Counted from the first letter of the stretch, positions 41,586 to 50,446 are shown. The stretch is 50,690 nucleotides of DNA from Desulfovirgula sp. (GCA_020725625.1 DYET01000019.1:1-50690); one strand, 5' to 3'. The notes: generated by a model not told the origin, from the letters alone. Program-made: numbers and translations.

Positions 41586-42586
41586 AGGGCGCGGGCCGGC
41601 ACGACCTCGGCCGGAAAATCGGCGGGATCAAGGAAAAGTGCATAAACGACATGGACCGGCTGGCCGGCCTGGCGGAAATGAAACTCAGGGAAAACGGGTT
41701 TATCGTCGAGGTGGCGGAATCCGCCCGCAGGGCTGCGGAATACATAGCTTCCCTGGCGGAAGCAGGCCCCCCGGTCCTCCTGGCCGGGACCGGCGTGGAC
41801 AGGGAACTGGACCTGTACGGGTTTCTGTCGGCCAGGGGCCGGACGGTGGTCGACCCGGGCGAGGCCAACCGCGCCCTGCGCATCCTGGGCCTCATACCCA
41901 GCCACCCCCTTTTCCCCCTGTTTCTCTATGAAGAAAACCAGATATACAAAAGGCTAAAATCCCACTACGGGCCGGAATGGGTTTCCATCGGGGACTGGCG
42001 GGAGATGCACTTCAATCTCCTGGCCTCCGCCGGGACCGGCATCACCGGCTGCACTGCGCTGGCGGCGCAGGAGGGAACCGTTCTAATCACCGAGCAGGAG
42101 GAAAACGCCCATCTCGCCTCCACCCTGCCGCCCGTGCACGTCGTGGTGGCCGGCCTGGACAGGATCGTCCACGACATCGGGGAGGCCCTGCTGGTGGCCA
42201 GGGGGATTTCCTGGTACGGGGCCGGCAGGGCCATGGCCAGGAATATCTTTTTCATCAGCGGCCCCAGCGCCACCGCCGACATCCAGGGGATAACCGTGAA
42301 AGGCATGCACGGCCCCCGGGAGGTGCATGTCATACTGCTGGACAACGGCAGGTCCTCGGCCCGGAACGGTCCCGACAGGGACCTTCTGAAATGCATGGAG
42401 TGCGGGTGCTGCCTCGGGGCATGCCGGGTCTACCGGGAAAGGGGGCCGGTGTTCCCGGAACACAGGGCCGCACCCTTCAACAGCTGCTGGGCCCTGGCCA
42501 GGGGGGGCTATGACGGGGAGTGCCTGGGCTGCGGCAGCTGCGCCGGTTCCTGTCCCCTGGGAATAGCAGCGCCCCTCGGCCGCTGA
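41582..42586 (+). CDS. LUD domain iron-sulfur protein (LutB-like)
   Basis: A 334-residue protein: a LUD domain (about residues 25-255; GTGITGCTALAAQEGTVL and TLPPVHVVVAGLDRIV, the latter shared with the fusion protein at 24803) and two C-terminal [4Fe-4S] motifs, CMECGCCLGAC (about 270-280) and CLGCGSCAGSCP (about 314-325). It stops right after the second motif, so the CCG domains of the longer homologue are absent and no LutA partner is next to it. The GTG start at 41582 overlaps the mini-ferredoxin stop. The role is likely electron transfer linked to 2-hydroxy acid or CoA-ester metabolism. Confidence 0.82.
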   Translation: MKGAGRHDLGRKIGGIKEKCINDMDRLAGLAEMKLRENGFIVEVAESARRAAEYIASLAEAGPPVLLAGTGVDRELDLYGFLSARGRTVVDPGEANRALRILGLIPSHPLFPLFLYEENQIYKRLKSHYGPEWVSIGDWREMHFNLLASAGTGITGCTALAAQEGTVLITEQEENAHLASTLPPVHVVVAGLDRIVHDIGEALLVARGISWYGAGRAMARNIFFISGPSATADIQGITVKGMHGPREVHVILLDNGRSSARNGPDRDLLKCMECGCCLGACRVYRERGPVFPEHRAAPFNSCWALARGGYDGECLGCGSCAGSCPLGIAAPLGR

Positions 42587-42606
42587 CGGCGGCGCGGCTG
42601 CGGGGC

Positions 42607-42643
42607 GGAAAAGGCGGGCAACGGCCCGCCGGCCCTGCCCGCC
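42607..42643 (-). terminator. Bidirectional hairpin between convergent operons
   Basis: GGCGGGC/GCCCGCC arms with an inner G+C-rich loop are followed on the minus strand by T4. It lies between the ends of the LUD gene (plus) and the DUF35 gene (minus). A second imperfect inverted repeat (CCTGTATGC... GCATACACAGG) lies at 42651-42709. Confidence 0.45.
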
Positions 42644-42738
42644 ATTAGCCGTCCTGTATGCAAAAATGCAAAAGCTGTGCGCTGATGCACGTACCCAGGC
42701 ATACACAGGCGTCACTGCAATTCCCGGTTACGTCCTGA

Positions 42739-43155
42739 TCATACCGGCCGGAATTTGAACCCGTACCGGATAACTCCCTCTTCCTCGTAAATCCTCCGGA
42801 AAACGGCCTCCACCTTCATGCCCACGGTTATTCCCTCCTCAGGGGGATCCACCAGCTGGGCTATGATCCTGGGGCCCTCCTCCAGTTCAACCAGGACAAC
42901 GGGGTAACTGCCCTTGCAGCGGGCTTCCTCCGAGAACTCCGGCGGGGCGCCGCCCCCGGCGATAACAGTGTACGAGTATACGGTGCCCCTCCCGCTGAGC
43001 CGCACGCTGTCGAACCCTGTCCCGGTCCGGCAGTACCTGCAGACAGCCTTGGGCGGAAAATTCACCCGTCCGCACGCCGTGCACCTTTGCCCGGCCAGGC
43101 GGTAGCGCTGGGGAACAGTCCGCCGGTACATGGGAATGGATATATGGGCGCCCAT
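42739..43155 (-). CDS. DUF35 (Zn-ribbon/OB-fold) acyl-CoA partner protein
   Basis: A 138-residue protein: N-terminal rubredoxin-like zinc ribbon CTACGRVNFPPKAVCRYC (about residues 25-42), then an OB-fold domain (GRGTVYSYTVI, ARCKGSYPVVLVELEEG). DUF35 proteins pair with thiolase-fold enzymes. Examples are the archaeal thiolase/HMG-CoA synthase/DUF35 channelling complex, the ChsH2 hydratase partner and BbsA with BbsB in benzylsuccinate breakdown. It is the last of a three-gene block with the HMGCS-like and thiolase genes, only 9 bases from the former, so a ternary complex is likely. Confidence 0.88.
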   Translation of the reverse strand: MGAHISIPMYRRTVPQRYRLAGQRCTACGRVNFPPKAVCRYCRTGTGFDSVRLSGRGTVYSYTVIAGGGAPPEFSEEARCKGSYPVVLVELEEGPRIIAQLVDPPEEGITVGMKVEAVFRRIYEEEGVIRYGFKFRPV

Positions 43156-43164
43156 GACATCACC

Positions 43165-44172
43165 TCAGATAATCCTTTTTAGCTTGAGATAGTGGATGTA
43201 GCCGATCTGCCTCTTCTTTTCCAGGAGCGACCCGACCGGTCTCGGGGAGGCAGGGAGCGGGCCGTTCAGGCAAAAGCTCATGGAATGACTTCCGGACCCG
43301 GCCCCGTAAGTACAGACCAGAATTTTTTCACCGGTGCCGGCGCTTTCCAGTGCCCTGCAGAGGCCCAGGAACGGAGTGCAGCACCCTGCGTCGCCCACCA
43401 GGTTGTAAACCAGGCCGTCCCTGGTCTGGTCCTCGCCGAAACCCATTTTTTTGGCCAGGGCCGTGTCCGCCCTGACATCCGCCTGAGGCATCACCAGGCA
43501 CCGGTAGTGGCCCGGTATCCTGCCCATCTTTTCAAGGATTCCCGAAAGCGAAGCGCTTACCGTCTCATTGTATGCCATGGAGGAGTACGCACCTACACCA
43601 ATGTCCCTGACGCCGGTCTCACCGGCTGTCCTGTAGCGCAGGCCCATGAACTCGCCGGCGCGGGAGCACGCTCCTTCAAACTCCAGGCCGGAACCGTCCC
43701 TGGCCAGGACAAAGGCGCAGGCGGCCGCCCCGAAGCCGTGGTCCAGCCCCGACGACGGGCTGGCCTGCGGGGCGTCGGAGACAATCACCAGGGCGTATTC
43801 CCGGTCGGTCTGGTCCAGCAGGCCCAGCGCGGCCAGGAAGGCCTCGGAACCGGCCAGGGCGGAACCTCCGTGATGGCTGGTCAGAACACTGCCGCTCAGC
43901 CCCAGGGCCTCCACCAGGGTACCGGCGATAAATTTTTCCCCGTAGGGAAAATTGGCCGAGGCCAGGGCCAGGACCCCAACCCGGGCCGGGTCGACCCCCG
44001 CCAGGGCGTCCGAGGCCGCCTCCACGGCCATGGTCACCGTGTCCTCGTCTATATCCATGACCGCTTTTTCCTTTATATCGGCGCCGCAGCTTCCCAGGGC
44101 GCTTATATACTCCTCCCTCCTGATGCGCAGGAAGGGGATGTAGGATCCGTAAGACACCACGCTTTTAGCCAT
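43165..44172 (-). CDS. HMG-CoA synthase-like protein lacking catalytic Cys
   Basis: A 335-residue thiolase-fold protein similar to archaeal-type HMG-CoA synthase (SYGSYIPFLRI near the start; YGAGSGSHSMSF, about residues 297-308). At the nucleophile position, where the family has a Cys in an AC-x-AG context, it reads SHHGGSALAG (about 100-109), and the HQPN histidine motif is replaced by MPQADVR. The active site is thus degenerate, suggesting a structural or channel role. The ATG at 44172 overlaps the thiolase stop (TGATG), with GGGAGGGGG upstream. It sits between thiolase and DUF35 genes, the gene set of the archaeal complex. Confidence 0.78.
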   Translation of the reverse strand: MAKSVVSYGSYIPFLRIRREEYISALGSCGADIKEKAVMDIDEDTVTMAVEAASDALAGVDPARVGVLALASANFPYGEKFIAGTLVEALGLSGSVLTSHHGGSALAGSEAFLAALGLLDQTDREYALVIVSDAPQASPSSGLDHGFGAAACAFVLARDGSGLEFEGACSRAGEFMGLRYRTAGETGVRDIGVGAYSSMAYNETVSASLSGILEKMGRIPGHYRCLVMPQADVRADTALAKKMGFGEDQTRDGLVYNLVGDAGCCTPFLGLCRALESAGTGEKILVCTYGAGSGSHSMSFCLNGPLPASPRPVGSLLEKKRQIGYIHYLKLKRII

Positions 44173-45350
44173 CACTGACCCCCTCCCTGATAGATGAAAA
44201 CGGCGGCCGTCCCGCCGGATCCCCCGACATTGTGGGACAGGGCAAGCCTGGCGTTTTTAACCTGCCTGGAGGGTTCACTGGCCTCTCCCCTGAGCTGCCT
44301 GAATATCTCGCAGGCCATCCCGCATCCGGTGGCCCCGATGGGGTGGCCCTTGGCCTTGAGGCCGCCGCTGACGTTGACCGGCAGCCTCCCGCCCAGCTGG
44401 GTGACCCCTTCCTCCAGAAGGTGGTGGGCGCGCCCCTCCTCGCAAAAGCCCAGGTCGGCGTAAGCCAGTATTTCGGCAATGGTAAAGCAGTCGTGGACCT
44501 CGGCAAAGTCTATTTCCCGGGGGGAAACGCCGGCCTGCCTGTATGCCTCCGCGGCCGCCTTCCGGGTGGCGGCCAGGCCGGTGATGGAGTCGCGGTCGTG
44601 AATGGCCAGGTAGTCGCTGGCCGCCCCGAATCCCCTGAGGTATACCGGCCTGTCGGTGAAGTTTGCGGCCATTTTGGCGCTGCACAGCAGAACGGCCGCC
44701 GCTCCGTCACTGGTGGGGCTGCAGTCCCAAACGTTGAACGGGTAGGCTACCGGGGCCCCCTTCAGGGCCTGATCAATGGTGATTTCCCTGCGGAACTGCG
44801 CCTTCGGGTTGTTCACGGCGTGCCGGTGGTTTTTGACCGCCACCATGGACAGGTGTTCCCTTTTCAGGCCGTACTGGTGCATATACCTGGCCGCCATCAG
44901 GGCATAAATCCCGGCAAAGGTGGACCCGGCCAGGCGCTCGTACTCCGTGTCCCCGGACACACCCAGCCAGTACCTCCCCTTGCTGGAGGAAACATCCCGC
45001 ATCTTTTCCACACCGGCGGCCAGAACCAGGTCGAACTTGCCGGAAGCCACCGCGCAGGCGGCGTTGAACAGGGCGTATCCCCCGGAGGCGCAAGCGTTTT
45101 CAACCCTGACGGCGTTGACGCCGGGCAGGCCCACGTGCCCCATGAGCAGCGGGGCCAGCTGCCCCAGCTGAAACCCGCCGCCGGCGCTTAGGCACCCTAT
45201 ATATGCCGCCTGGATCATCCCAGGGTCAAGCCCCCGGTCCACGCTCCGCAGCATCTCAAAATACGCCTGGGCGAACAGCTCCTTGACGCCCAGGTCGGGG
45301 AAGTCACCGTACCGGGTTTGCCCGGCACCGATGATGGCCACGCCTTGCAC
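44172..45350 (-). CDS. Thiolase, SCP-x type
   Basis: A 392-residue thiolase of the sterol-carrier-protein-x/archaeal ACAT type. The nucleophile Cys lies in VENACASGG (about residues 83-91), the HDCFT box replaces the NEAF of classical thiolases, and GHPIGATG holds the catalytic His (about 335-342). The full family length is present. Such thiolases work with DUF35 proteins. Its stop overlaps the HMGCS-like start, and it is separated from the crotonase gene by 63 bases. It probably cleaves or makes a 3-oxoacyl-CoA, perhaps branched or aromatic. Confidence 0.9.
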   Translation of the reverse strand: MQGVAIIGAGQTRYGDFPDLGVKELFAQAYFEMLRSVDRGLDPGMIQAAYIGCLSAGGGFQLGQLAPLLMGHVGLPGVNAVRVENACASGGYALFNAACAVASGKFDLVLAAGVEKMRDVSSSKGRYWLGVSGDTEYERLAGSTFAGIYALMAARYMHQYGLKREHLSMVAVKNHRHAVNNPKAQFRREITIDQALKGAPVAYPFNVWDCSPTSDGAAAVLLCSAKMAANFTDRPVYLRGFGAASDYLAIHDRDSITGLAATRKAAAEAYRQAGVSPREIDFAEVHDCFTIAEILAYADLGFCEEGRAHHLLEEGVTQLGGRLPVNVSGGLKAKGHPIGATGCGMACEIFRQLRGEASEPSRQVKNARLALSHNVGGSGGTAAVFIYQGGGQ

Positions 45351-45413
45351 TCATTCACACCTTCTTTCGTTTAATGGTTACAGGCACCGCAGAAATCCGC
45401 TTTGAAAGAGTGT

Positions 45414-46193
45414 TTACTTGCCTTTGAAATCCGGTTGGCGCTTTTCCAGAAAGGCAGTGGTACCCTCAATCCGGTCCCCGGTGGAGAAGGCAATGGTCTG
45501 GGCGAATTTCTCAAACAAAAGGCCGGAATTGATATCGGTGTTGGCGCCCACGTTGATGGCCGCCTTGGCCAGGCTTACAGCCACCGGCCCCTTGGAGATT
45601 ATCTTTTGGGCCATTTCCCTGGCTGCCGGCAAAAGGTCCTCCGGCTGTTCCACTACCTTGTTGACCAGGCCGATTTCCCTTGCCTCCTGGGCGCTTATAA
45701 TTTCCCCGGTAAAGATCAGCTCCTTGGCCTTCCCTATGCCCACCAGCCTCTGCAGCCTCTGGGTTCCGCCGGCACCGGGAATTATGCCCAGGTTGACCTC
45801 GGGCTGGCCCAGCCTGGACCGGGCCGTGGCAATCCTGATGTCGCAGGCCATGGCCAGCTCGCAGCCGCCGCCCAGGGCAAATCCGTCTATGGCGGCAATC
45901 ACCGGCTTGTCGAGGTTTTCTATGTCGTTTAAAGACTCCTGGGCCTCAGCCCGCAAAACATCCAGGGTCTCGCGCTCCCTCAGGGAGCGGATGTCGGCCC
46001 CGGAGGCGAAGGCCTTGCCGCCGGCCCCGGTGATGATGACCACCCGGACGTCCCGGTCAAAGCGGCAGTCCCTGACGGCGCTCCGTATCTCGGCCCAAGT
46101 CCTGGGGTCAAGGGCATTGCGCACCTCCGGCCGGTTCAGGGTTATCAGAGCGATGTGCCCGTCCTTCTCCAGGAGAATATTTTGAAAATCCAT
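45414..46193 (-). CDS. Enoyl-CoA hydratase (crotonase family)
   Basis: A 259-residue crotonase-fold enzyme. The oxyanion-hole segments are GKAFASGADI (about residues 60-69) and DGFALGGGCELAMACDI (about 103-119). Both catalytic glutamates of true hydratases are present, in GGGCELA and QPEVNLGIIPGAGGTQRL split at about 130-147. It hydrates crotonyl-CoA to 3-hydroxybutyryl-CoA or a related step. The ATG at 46193 follows GGGGGG by about 9 bases and gives standard length; longer readings enter the thiolase gene in another frame. It is co-transcribed with the beta-oxidation genes around it. Confidence 0.94.
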   Translation of the reverse strand: MDFQNILLEKDGHIALITLNRPEVRNALDPRTWAEIRSAVRDCRFDRDVRVVIITGAGGKAFASGADIRSLRERETLDVLRAEAQESLNDIENLDKPVIAAIDGFALGGGCELAMACDIRIATARSRLGQPEVNLGIIPGAGGTQRLQRLVGIGKAKELIFTGEIISAQEAREIGLVNKVVEQPEDLLPAAREMAQKIISKGPVAVSLAKAAINVGANTDINSGLLFEKFAQTIAFSTGDRIEGTTAFLEKRQPDFKGK

Positions 46194-46210
46194 GAGGTCA
46201 ATCCCCCCTA

Positions 46211-47401
46211 TTAAATATTTTCCAAAACAACCGCCATTCCCTGCCCGCCCCCCACGCAGAGGGTGGCCAGGCCCCGGGCCAGGCCCCGGCGCTTCATTTC
46301 GTACAGCAGGGTTACGCAGAGCCTGCAGCCCGTGGCCCCCAGGGGGTGGCCCAGGGCAATCCCGCCCCCGTTGACGTTGACGCGGTTCAGGTCCAGGCCC
46401 AGTTCCCTGATGCAGGCCAGGGCCTGAGAGGCGAAGGCCTCGTTCAACTCGACCAGGTCTATTTCCGCCAGGGAAAGGCTGAGCTTGCCAAGGAGCATTT
46501 TCACCGCCGGGACCGGTCCGATGCCCATGTAACGGGGAGAAACGGCGGCGGCGCTGAAGCCCGCCAGCCTGCCCGCCGGTGCCAGTCCCAGTTTCTTCAC
46601 CGCGCTGCCCGAGGCCAGCACCATTACCGCCGCCCCGTCGTTCCTGCCGCACGAATTCCCGGCCGTAACCGAACCGCCCTGCTTGAAGGCGGGTTTTAAA
46701 CCGGCCAGGACCTCCAGGGTGGTGTCGGGGCGGACGTGCTCGTCGGTGTCAAAGAGGACGGTTTTTTTCCTGCCTTTTATCTCCACCGGGACGATTTCCT
46801 CCCTGAACCTGCCCTCGTTGATGGCGCTGGCGGCCAGCCGGTGGCTGCGCAGGGCGAAGGCGTCCTGGTCCTCCCGGCTGACGTTGTACTTTTCGGCCAC
46901 GTTTTCCGCGGTCATGCCCATGCCCAGGTCCGGGCCGTAGATTTCATTGGGCTGGGCGCCAGGGCCCCCTTCTAGGTTGGAATCGATGAGCTGCACCTGC
47001 CCGTCCCCCCAGCGGGCGTTGCGGATGTAATGGGGTGCCCGGCTCATGTTTTCAGCCCCGCCCACGACAACGACCCCGGCCTCGCCGGAGGCCGCCAGGA
47101 GGTAGCCGCTGTACATGGCCTGCATGGCCGAGGCGCACAGGCGGTTTACGGTGAAGGCCGGAACCTCCTCGGGAAGGCCGGCCCTCAGGGCGGCCACCCT
47201 GGCCATATTGGCCGACTCGGTGCTCTGGCGCACCTCCCCCATGATTACCTCGTCCACCTGGTCCGGTGATATGCCGGCCCTCCTCAGTCCCTCCTTGATC
47301 ACTATCGATCCCAGGTCCCCGGATGTCACCGTGCGGAGTGTCCCGCCGTAACGGCCGATGGCGGTTCGCACCGCGCTGATGATGAAAACATCCTCTTTCA
47401 A
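46211..47401 (-). CDS. Acetyl-CoA acetyltransferase (thiolase II)
   Basis: A 396-residue classical thiolase. It has nucleophile Cys89 in NRLCASAM, NEAFASQA (about 320), GHPLGATG with catalytic His (about 351) and the second Cys in CVGGGQG (about 381). It condenses or cleaves acetoacetyl-CoA. The TTG at 47401 has AAGGAGGG 9 bases upstream and gives the normal N-terminus (KEDVFIISAVRTAIG). It ends 17 bases before the crotonase ATG. Confidence 0.95.
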   Translation of the reverse strand: MKEDVFIISAVRTAIGRYGGTLRTVTSGDLGSIVIKEGLRRAGISPDQVDEVIMGEVRQSTESANMARVAALRAGLPEEVPAFTVNRLCASAMQAMYSGYLLAASGEAGVVVVGGAENMSRAPHYIRNARWGDGQVQLIDSNLEGGPGAQPNEIYGPDLGMGMTAENVAEKYNVSREDQDAFALRSHRLAASAINEGRFREEIVPVEIKGRKKTVLFDTDEHVRPDTTLEVLAGLKPAFKQGGSVTAGNSCGRNDGAAVMVLASGSAVKKLGLAPAGRLAGFSAAAVSPRYMGIGPVPAVKMLLGKLSLSLAEIDLVELNEAFASQALACIRELGLDLNRVNVNGGGIALGHPLGATGCRLCVTLLYEMKRRGLARGLATLCVGGGQGMAVVLENI

Positions 47402-47449
47402 CCCTGAAAACCCTCCTTGTAAAATTAAGCTGTAGAACACAGAAAAAAG

Positions 47450-47480
47450 CTGCCGGCTGTTGGTTGTTGGTTTTTGGTTA
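47450..47480. repeat. Simple TTGGTTG-type repeat
   Basis: GCTGTTGGTTGTTGGTTTTTGG: short GTTGGTT units between the dehydrogenase stop and the thiolase start. Confidence 0.4.
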
Positions 47481-47502
47481 TCTAATACCCGGTAGAAAAC
47501 TG

Positions 47503-48360
47503 CTATTTATAGTCATAGAACCCCTTGCCGGTTTTCCGTCCCCATTCCTTCTTCAGGTACTTTTCCACGATCAGGGGCGAGGGCCTGTACCTGGGGTCCC
47601 CGGTTTCCTGGTAACGCTCCATGCCTATGTGGTAGGTGAGATCGATCCCGGTCAGGTCCATGAGCCTGAAGGGGCCCATGGGGTATCCCAGGGCGTGAAC
47701 CACGGCCGTGTCGATGTCTTCATAGGAGGCGATGCCCATATCGTACAGGTAGATGGCCTCGTTTTTAACGGCCGATACTATCCGGTTGACCAAAAAGCCG
47801 TAGATTTCCTTTTGCAGCAGGACGGGTATTTTTCCCATTTGCCTGGACACTTCCATGACGGTGCCGGCGGTCTCCTCGGAGGTGTGGGGCCCCTTGACCA
47901 CTTCAACCAGCTTATTGACCAGGGCCGGGTTGAAGAAGTGCATGTTGCAGACCTTTTCCGGCCGCCCCGTGACATCGGCGATTTTGGAGCTGACTATGTA
48001 GGAGCTGTTGGTGGCCAGGATTGCGTGGGGCGGGCATATTTTATCTAGCTGGGCGAACAGCTTCCTCTTTACGTCCAGCTTTTCAATCACCGCCTCGATA
48101 ACCAGGTCGGCGCCCCCCGCCGCCTCTGCCAGGTCCCCCGTGAACGATATCCTGGCCCGGGCGGCCCCGGCCTGATCCCCGGTCAACTTCCCCTTGGCCA
48201 CCCGCTCGGGAAGGTAGGTATCGGCAAAATTCTCGGCCTTGCGTAAAATTTCCCCGTCAATGTCGGTACAGGTGACCGTGTACCCCGCCAGGGCGGCGCT
48301 CAAGGCAATCTGGTGCCCCATGTTTCCGGCTCCCACCACGCAAATGGTCTTAACTTCCAT
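47503..48360 (-). CDS. 3-hydroxyacyl-CoA dehydrogenase (3-hydroxybutyryl-CoA type)
   Basis: A 285-residue short-form 3-hydroxyacyl-CoA dehydrogenase. It has the NAD motif VVGAGNMGHQIA (about residues 7-18), EAVIEKLDVKRKLF (about 89-102), TNSSYIVSS, the catalytic His in NMHFFNPALVNKLVEVV split at about 139-155 with the family Glu-His pair, and the C-terminal GRKTGKGFYDY. It oxidises 3-hydroxybutyryl-CoA to acetoacetyl-CoA. The ATG at 48360 has AAAGGAG 9 bases upstream; GTG and TTG codons just before it are alternatives. It follows acyl-CoA dehydrogenase by about 140 bases. Confidence 0.94.
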   Translation of the reverse strand: MEVKTICVVGAGNMGHQIALSAALAGYTVTCTDIDGEILRKAENFADTYLPERVAKGKLTGDQAGAARARISFTGDLAEAAGGADLVIEAVIEKLDVKRKLFAQLDKICPPHAILATNSSYIVSSKIADVTGRPEKVCNMHFFNPALVNKLVEVVKGPHTSEETAGTVMEVSRQMGKIPVLLQKEIYGFLVNRIVSAVKNEAIYLYDMGIASYEDIDTAVVHALGYPMGPFRLMDLTGIDLTYHIGMERYQETGDPRYRPSPLIVEKYLKKEWGRKTGKGFYDYK

Positions 48361-48500
48361 CACCAAACACTCCTTTGTAAAAATTAAATACCCGGGGGTT
48401 GCAAGCTGCCGTTTGAAGCCATGGGTGTGCGGACGCTTTCAACCAGGTAGACCTCTCTCATCTTTCCAAACCCCCTCGCCGGTGATTATCACGCCGCAGG

Positions 48501-50339
48501 TCAACCGGCCAGGAAGGCCTCTTCAGGGCATTCCAGGGCCGTTGTGTCGGCCTCCCTGATCAGGTCGGCAAGAACATAAACGTTGGGCAGAATACTGTTG
48601 ACAAAATACCTGGCGGAGCATAATTTGCCCGCGTAGTACGAATAATCGGGGTGATCCGGGGCCGTTGCGGCCATTTTCCGCCTGGCCACCAGGGCCTGAT
48701 CCAGTATGGACTCGGCGGCAAAAAGCTGTGCGCAGCAGGAAAGCACCCTGGGAGCGAAAAGCGGAATCAGCCGGCCCTTTTCCGCCATGTTCTGATAGTA
48801 CGAGGCATATATGTCCTTGATTTCATCCACGCAACGGTAAGCCTTTTCCAGTTTGGACATCTCCCTCCCGAACCCTTCCGCACCCCTGTTTTTTTCTATA
48901 AACTCCTTCCTGTCATCCATCCAGTCGGCAAAGGGCCGCCCGTTCTCCATCCGCATCTTGCGGCCCACCAGGTCCATGGCATGGATGAATGACGTCCCCT
49001 CCCAGATGGAGAGAATCTTTACGTCCCGGGCGTACTGGGAGACCGGGTACTCCTCGGTGTAGCCGACACCCCCGTAGACCTGGATGGCCTGCCCGATCAT
49101 GGCCCAGGCGGTTTCGGCGGCATAAGTCTTGATCAGGGGGGTCAGTATGTCCGCCAGCCCCTGGCACCTGGCCGCCTTCACCCCGTCGCGGCCGTGCTCG
49201 GCTATGTCGATATAGTAAAACCCCTTGAAAACCATAGCCCTGATTGCCTCAACCTGGGCCTTCATTTCCATCAGCATTCGCCTTACATCCTCGTGCTTGA
49301 TAATGGGAACCCGGCCGGCCTTGGGGTCGGTGAAGGGACGACCCTGAATGCGCTCGGTGGCGTACCGGGCGGCGAAGTAGTATGCGGCCGCCATCTGGGC
49401 CAGGGCGTTATGCCCGGTCCCGATGCGGGACTCGTTCATCATGTGGAACATCATGGCCAGGCCCTTGGAGATGCCCCGGCTGTCCGGGGGGTCACCCACC
49501 AGGATGCCGCGGCAATTGTCGTTTTCCCCGAAGCTCAGCATCGCCGTGGCCGACGCCTTCAGGCCCATCTTGTGCTCCACCGCGATGCAGGTGACATCGT
49601 TTGGACCCCCGAGGCTGCCGTCGTCGTTTACCCATATCTTGGGCACGATGTAAAGGCCCAGGCCCTTCGACCCCGGTGCCCCGCCCTCGGGCCGGGCCAG
49701 AACCATGTGAATGATGTTTTCCGTCAGGTCTGTTTCGCCGCCGGTGATAAACATCTTGGTCCCCTTGATCTTGTATATGCGGGGGTCCTCGGTGGGGTAG
49801 GCCCTGGTGACGGCGTCCCCGACGTCCGATCCGGCGTTGGGCTCGGTCAGGCACATGGTGCCGCTCCACTTTCCGCTCACCATGTTTTCCAGGAATTTCT
49901 CCTTGTCCCTGTCCGTCCCGAACCTGTAAATCAGGTTGGCCGCCCCGGTGGTGAGCTTTATGTAGGAGGTGAGGGCCGGGCAGGCCGCCATCAGCATTTC
50001 ATTATAGGCCCTGTAAAGGGTCAGGGGCATGATGGCATCCGAGGCCAGGGATTCGTTGGCCGTGCCCCACCCGTTCTCCTGCAGGAATTTGTAGGCCCTG
50101 ACATAACCCTGGGGAACCCTTACCCTGCCGTTTTCAAACTTGAGCCCGACCTGGTCGCCTTCTCTGTTTATCGGGAAGACGACCTCCCTGGCCAGTTTAT
50201 ATACCTCGTTGAGTATGAAGTCCACGTCTTCCGGCCCGTAATTGTCCTTGAACCTGTCGAGGCTGAAGACCTCTCCCATGTCGATCCACTCGTTCAAGAT
50301 GAATTTCAAGTCCCTGACGTCATATACAAACTCCGCCAT
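48501..50339 (-). CDS. Acyl-CoA dehydrogenase (long, DmdC-like form)
   Basis: A 612-residue FAD-dependent acyl-CoA dehydrogenase of the long form with an extra N-terminal segment and a C-terminal extension (about residues 470-612), like DmdC-type enzymes. The FAD/substrate motifs CLTEPNAGSDVG (about 157-168) and KMFITGGE (about 184-191) are present, as are GVGYTEEYPVSQYARDVKI split near 420-440 and the catalytic Glu in WEGTSFIHAMDL (about 444). It would make a 2-enoyl-CoA from an acyl-CoA. It is the first gene behind a near-consensus sigma-54 promoter. GGGAGGGG precedes the ATG. Confidence 0.93.
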   Translation of the reverse strand: MAEFVYDVRDLKFILNEWIDMGEVFSLDRFKDNYGPEDVDFILNEVYKLAREVVFPINREGDQVGLKFENGRVRVPQGYVRAYKFLQENGWGTANESLASDAIMPLTLYRAYNEMLMAACPALTSYIKLTTGAANLIYRFGTDRDKEKFLENMVSGKWSGTMCLTEPNAGSDVGDAVTRAYPTEDPRIYKIKGTKMFITGGETDLTENIIHMVLARPEGGAPGSKGLGLYIVPKIWVNDDGSLGGPNDVTCIAVEHKMGLKASATAMLSFGENDNCRGILVGDPPDSRGISKGLAMMFHMMNESRIGTGHNALAQMAAAYYFAARYATERIQGRPFTDPKAGRVPIIKHEDVRRMLMEMKAQVEAIRAMVFKGFYYIDIAEHGRDGVKAARCQGLADILTPLIKTYAAETAWAMIGQAIQVYGGVGYTEEYPVSQYARDVKILSIWEGTSFIHAMDLVGRKMRMENGRPFADWMDDRKEFIEKNRGAEGFGREMSKLEKAYRCVDEIKDIYASYYQNMAEKGRLIPLFAPRVLSCCAQLFAAESILDQALVARRKMAATAPDHPDYSYYAGKLCSARYFVNSILPNVYVLADLIREADTTALECPEEAFLAG

Positions 50340-50384
50340 TAGTATGGAACCCCTCCCTGTCTGTTGAAACTGTCATAAATAACT

Positions 50385-50400
50385 AGCAAATAAGGTGCCA
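50385..50400 (-). promoter_or_regulatory. Sigma-54 promoter of the beta-oxidation operon
   Basis: On the minus strand TGGCACCTTATTTGCT. It matches TGGCACGN4TTGCW at every defined position except one. It lies 46 bases before the acyl-CoA dehydrogenase start. Confidence 0.85.
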
Positions 50401-50446
50401 TTCGGTCTTGATTAAAAAAATTTGTTAGTGCCGGCTAAATAAAAAA

